A stretch of 64,000 bases of DNA, taken from NCBI RefSeq assembly GCF_018143015.1, contig NC_054743.1, forward strand, positions 64,075,244-64,139,243. Direction: 5' to 3'. How positions within the stretch are numbered: position 1 is the first letter of the stretch; each line of letters begins with the position of its first letter. Position numbers and translations under genes: made by a program. The DNA comes from Lytechinus variegatus (lineage: Eukaryota; Echinodermata; Echinoidea; Temnopleuroida; Toxopneustidae). Positions 62,413 through 64,000 of the stretch are shown one piece after another. The notes under the pieces were generated by a model. That model saw only the letters and a list, made by a program, of their open reading frames with translations. It did not search any database and had not been told where the DNA came from.

Positions 62413-63514
62413 ATACAGGTACAGTGGTGCTAAGAAGTTTAATAGTGAGCCCTATCAGAAAATGAAAGTTCTGCCATGTTATAGACATTTAATTGTGAAT
62501 CCAGGTGATAAAATATTACATTCAATTAACTTTGTTGCTCTTGGCAAGCCCAACACTGTTGTGTTGGTGTCTGCATTCAACATTCCGCAAGAAGGGTGCA
62601 TTTTATGGTGGGGCTCGCTCTAACTTTCTACTATAAATGTATTTTTCATGCAGTTCAGTGTCATTTAATGAGGTATTGATCTTATTTCTGTAAAGCGTTT
62701 GAAGCTTTGAAAATAATGAATGTCATAATTTGATTTCAGTGTTAGCGTCCTACGTGGTACCTATTTAAAACTTGTGTAGAGAGTAGCAAACATAGATAAA
62801 TTCCTTGCCAAGTGGTGTATTGTGCTGCAGTGGGATTTGAACCCTGGAACTTGTGGTTCAAAGTGCAGGTACTCATCCACTGACATCAATACATTAAAAC
62901 TACATTATGGAGTATTTTAGAACAAATTATTTTTACATTCATTTGGACTAAGGAATTTCTGTGACAATTCCTTTGAGTGCATGCTTACATATATATTCGG
63001 GGGATTTTGTGCATGTTTAGACAAAGAAACCCATGGCTTGTGCAACAGTATAAAAATTGTATTTGTTTTTATTTATATTCCATCATGATGCATGTACAAT
63101 GTAGTCTAGAAATAATTTTGTATAGACCTTGTAAAACTTTGATAGCGGGGGAGGGGGGTACATGTATGAGCAAACTATTATAATACCTGTACGCTATTCT
63201 AGTATTGTGAATCAGACTACAACGCTTCTCACACAAGACCTCATACCCAAGACCAACGTCAGTCAGTTGTCTGTGGGGGGCAAGGTTTTTGAGCAGTCTG
63301 TAATTTGGTGGAAAATCCCATGCCCTTTTTTTTCTTAAGTCAATTTAAGTAAAAAAATATTGAAATACATGGAAATTCAGTACATGAGATTGGGATGGAA
63401 GTTGTATTCATGGGGTTGGAATCTTGTATGGTGATATTTTCACTAGGCCTGTCTTGTAATTTTGGAAAAATAAGAGTTTATTGCAGCTGTTGGTAGAGAA
63501 AACATTCTAGTCAT
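62413..63514. other. Downstream region with a tRNA-like fragment
   Basis: On the minus strand at 62833-62880 'gggttcaaatcccactgca' is a tRNA B-box remnant next to 'ttccttgccaagtgg', as in the SINE-like repeat of 24100-24330. The open frame at 62378-62623 begins in the C-run of the MITE and has no known domain. Confidence 0.4.
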
Positions 63515-63600
63515 TCTGTCTATTCTCAATTTAGTCTAATTTGCCATTTGGTCTACACTTTATTTGGTCTAATACCTATTTTAGGCTTATCCCAATGCCA
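63515..63600. repeat. Degenerate CATTTGGTCTA repeat, second site
   Basis: 'atttagtctaatttgccatt' and 'tggtctacactttatttggt' repeat the phrase seen at 3740-3888. Confidence 0.5.
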
Positions 63601-64000
63601 AGGTGGTCTGATTTTCACTTTGATTTCTTTTTTTTTACTTCGTCAAATTGAAAATTTTGGTTATAGTCTGTTCATTTAAGCATAAAGGCCGAATTCTGAA
63701 GTCAGGTTTAACTTAGACCATGCTCTATCTGTCTGCAAAAATTATGTGGAGCCAAAAATTCAAAATTTTGTTTACATTGTTTATTTCTTATGTTACTATT
63801 TTGTCTCCTTTTGCTTTCATAATGAAGAAAAACAGTTATCATTCACAGGCAATTATGAAAAATTTTGATCTCATAGTATTTAATAAATTGAATGTGTACT
63901 GTCAAAGATTTGTGGTCCAATTGAATCTCCATACTAGATAACCACAACTTAAGACATTGGCTAAAAAATCTGAGCTGCGAGGTCCCACTTGTTACCTGTG
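63601..64000. other. Window end, no gene seen
   Basis: Contains 'ttctgaagtcaggtttaact' and 'tagaccatgctct' (63690-63722), a fragment of a family also seen at about 39000-39045. The open frame at 63720-63941 has no domain. Confidence 0.4.

Noticed and set aside
62378-62623. Open frame of 81 residues starting in the MITE C-run
   Set aside because: Its start is inside a transposon terminus and no domain is recognisable; the length is within chance for this AT content.

Overview
The window is animal nuclear DNA, most likely from an echinoderm of the sea-urchin type. Three things point there: intron-split genes with GT-AG junctions and TATA boxes, clustered alpha-tubulin genes, and very dense small palindromic transposons with tRNA-derived SINEs. 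Some repeat cores, such as the GCGAAGCGC unit arrays and the CACCTGCGAAGCAGAGTGAG element, are ones I associate from memory with sea-urchin genomes. The species call is inference.

Layout. 1-2212: alpha-tubulin gene A, lacking its ATG exon, which lies upstream of the window. 5912-10225: alpha-tubulin gene B, with an ATG-only first exon. 10.2-25.2 kb: intergenic DNA with MITEs, SINEs, a hAT-like element carrying a tandem-unit core, and a broken intronless class A GPCR gene (17777-18755). 25465-35322: alpha-tubulin gene C, with a TATA box, an ATG-only exon, a 7.45 kb first intron, an extra intron that A and B lack, no K40 acetylation site, and a one-base frameshift. 35.3-39.5 kb: MITEs and two hAT-like elements, one inside the other. 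39649-58861: a five-exon gene, predicted here, for an 813-residue AT-hook plus C2H2 zinc-finger protein. 58.9-64 kb: its likely 3' UTR and more MITEs. All recognised genes are on the plus strand.

The three tubulin genes encode the same microtubule subunit class. A and B are nearly interchangeable. C is a distinct isotype with its own N-terminal region and tail. Exons are far more alike between genes than introns, which suggests recent duplication, gene conversion or strong constraint on codons. The zinc-finger protein is probably a nuclear DNA-binding factor and shows no functional link to the tubulins.

The most unusual material is in the repeats. Two 1.1 kb repeats in a zinc-finger-gene intron each carry five units with nuclear-receptor-type half-sites (AGGTCA direct repeats). 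The same gene holds a 2 kb foldback with arms of about 0.9 kb. Near the GPCR pseudogene are two composite SINEs with tRNA-like promoters at both ends pointing inward. Several transposon insertions can be proved from target-site duplications inside the window. I saw no LTR element, Polinton, CRISPR array or bacterial feature.
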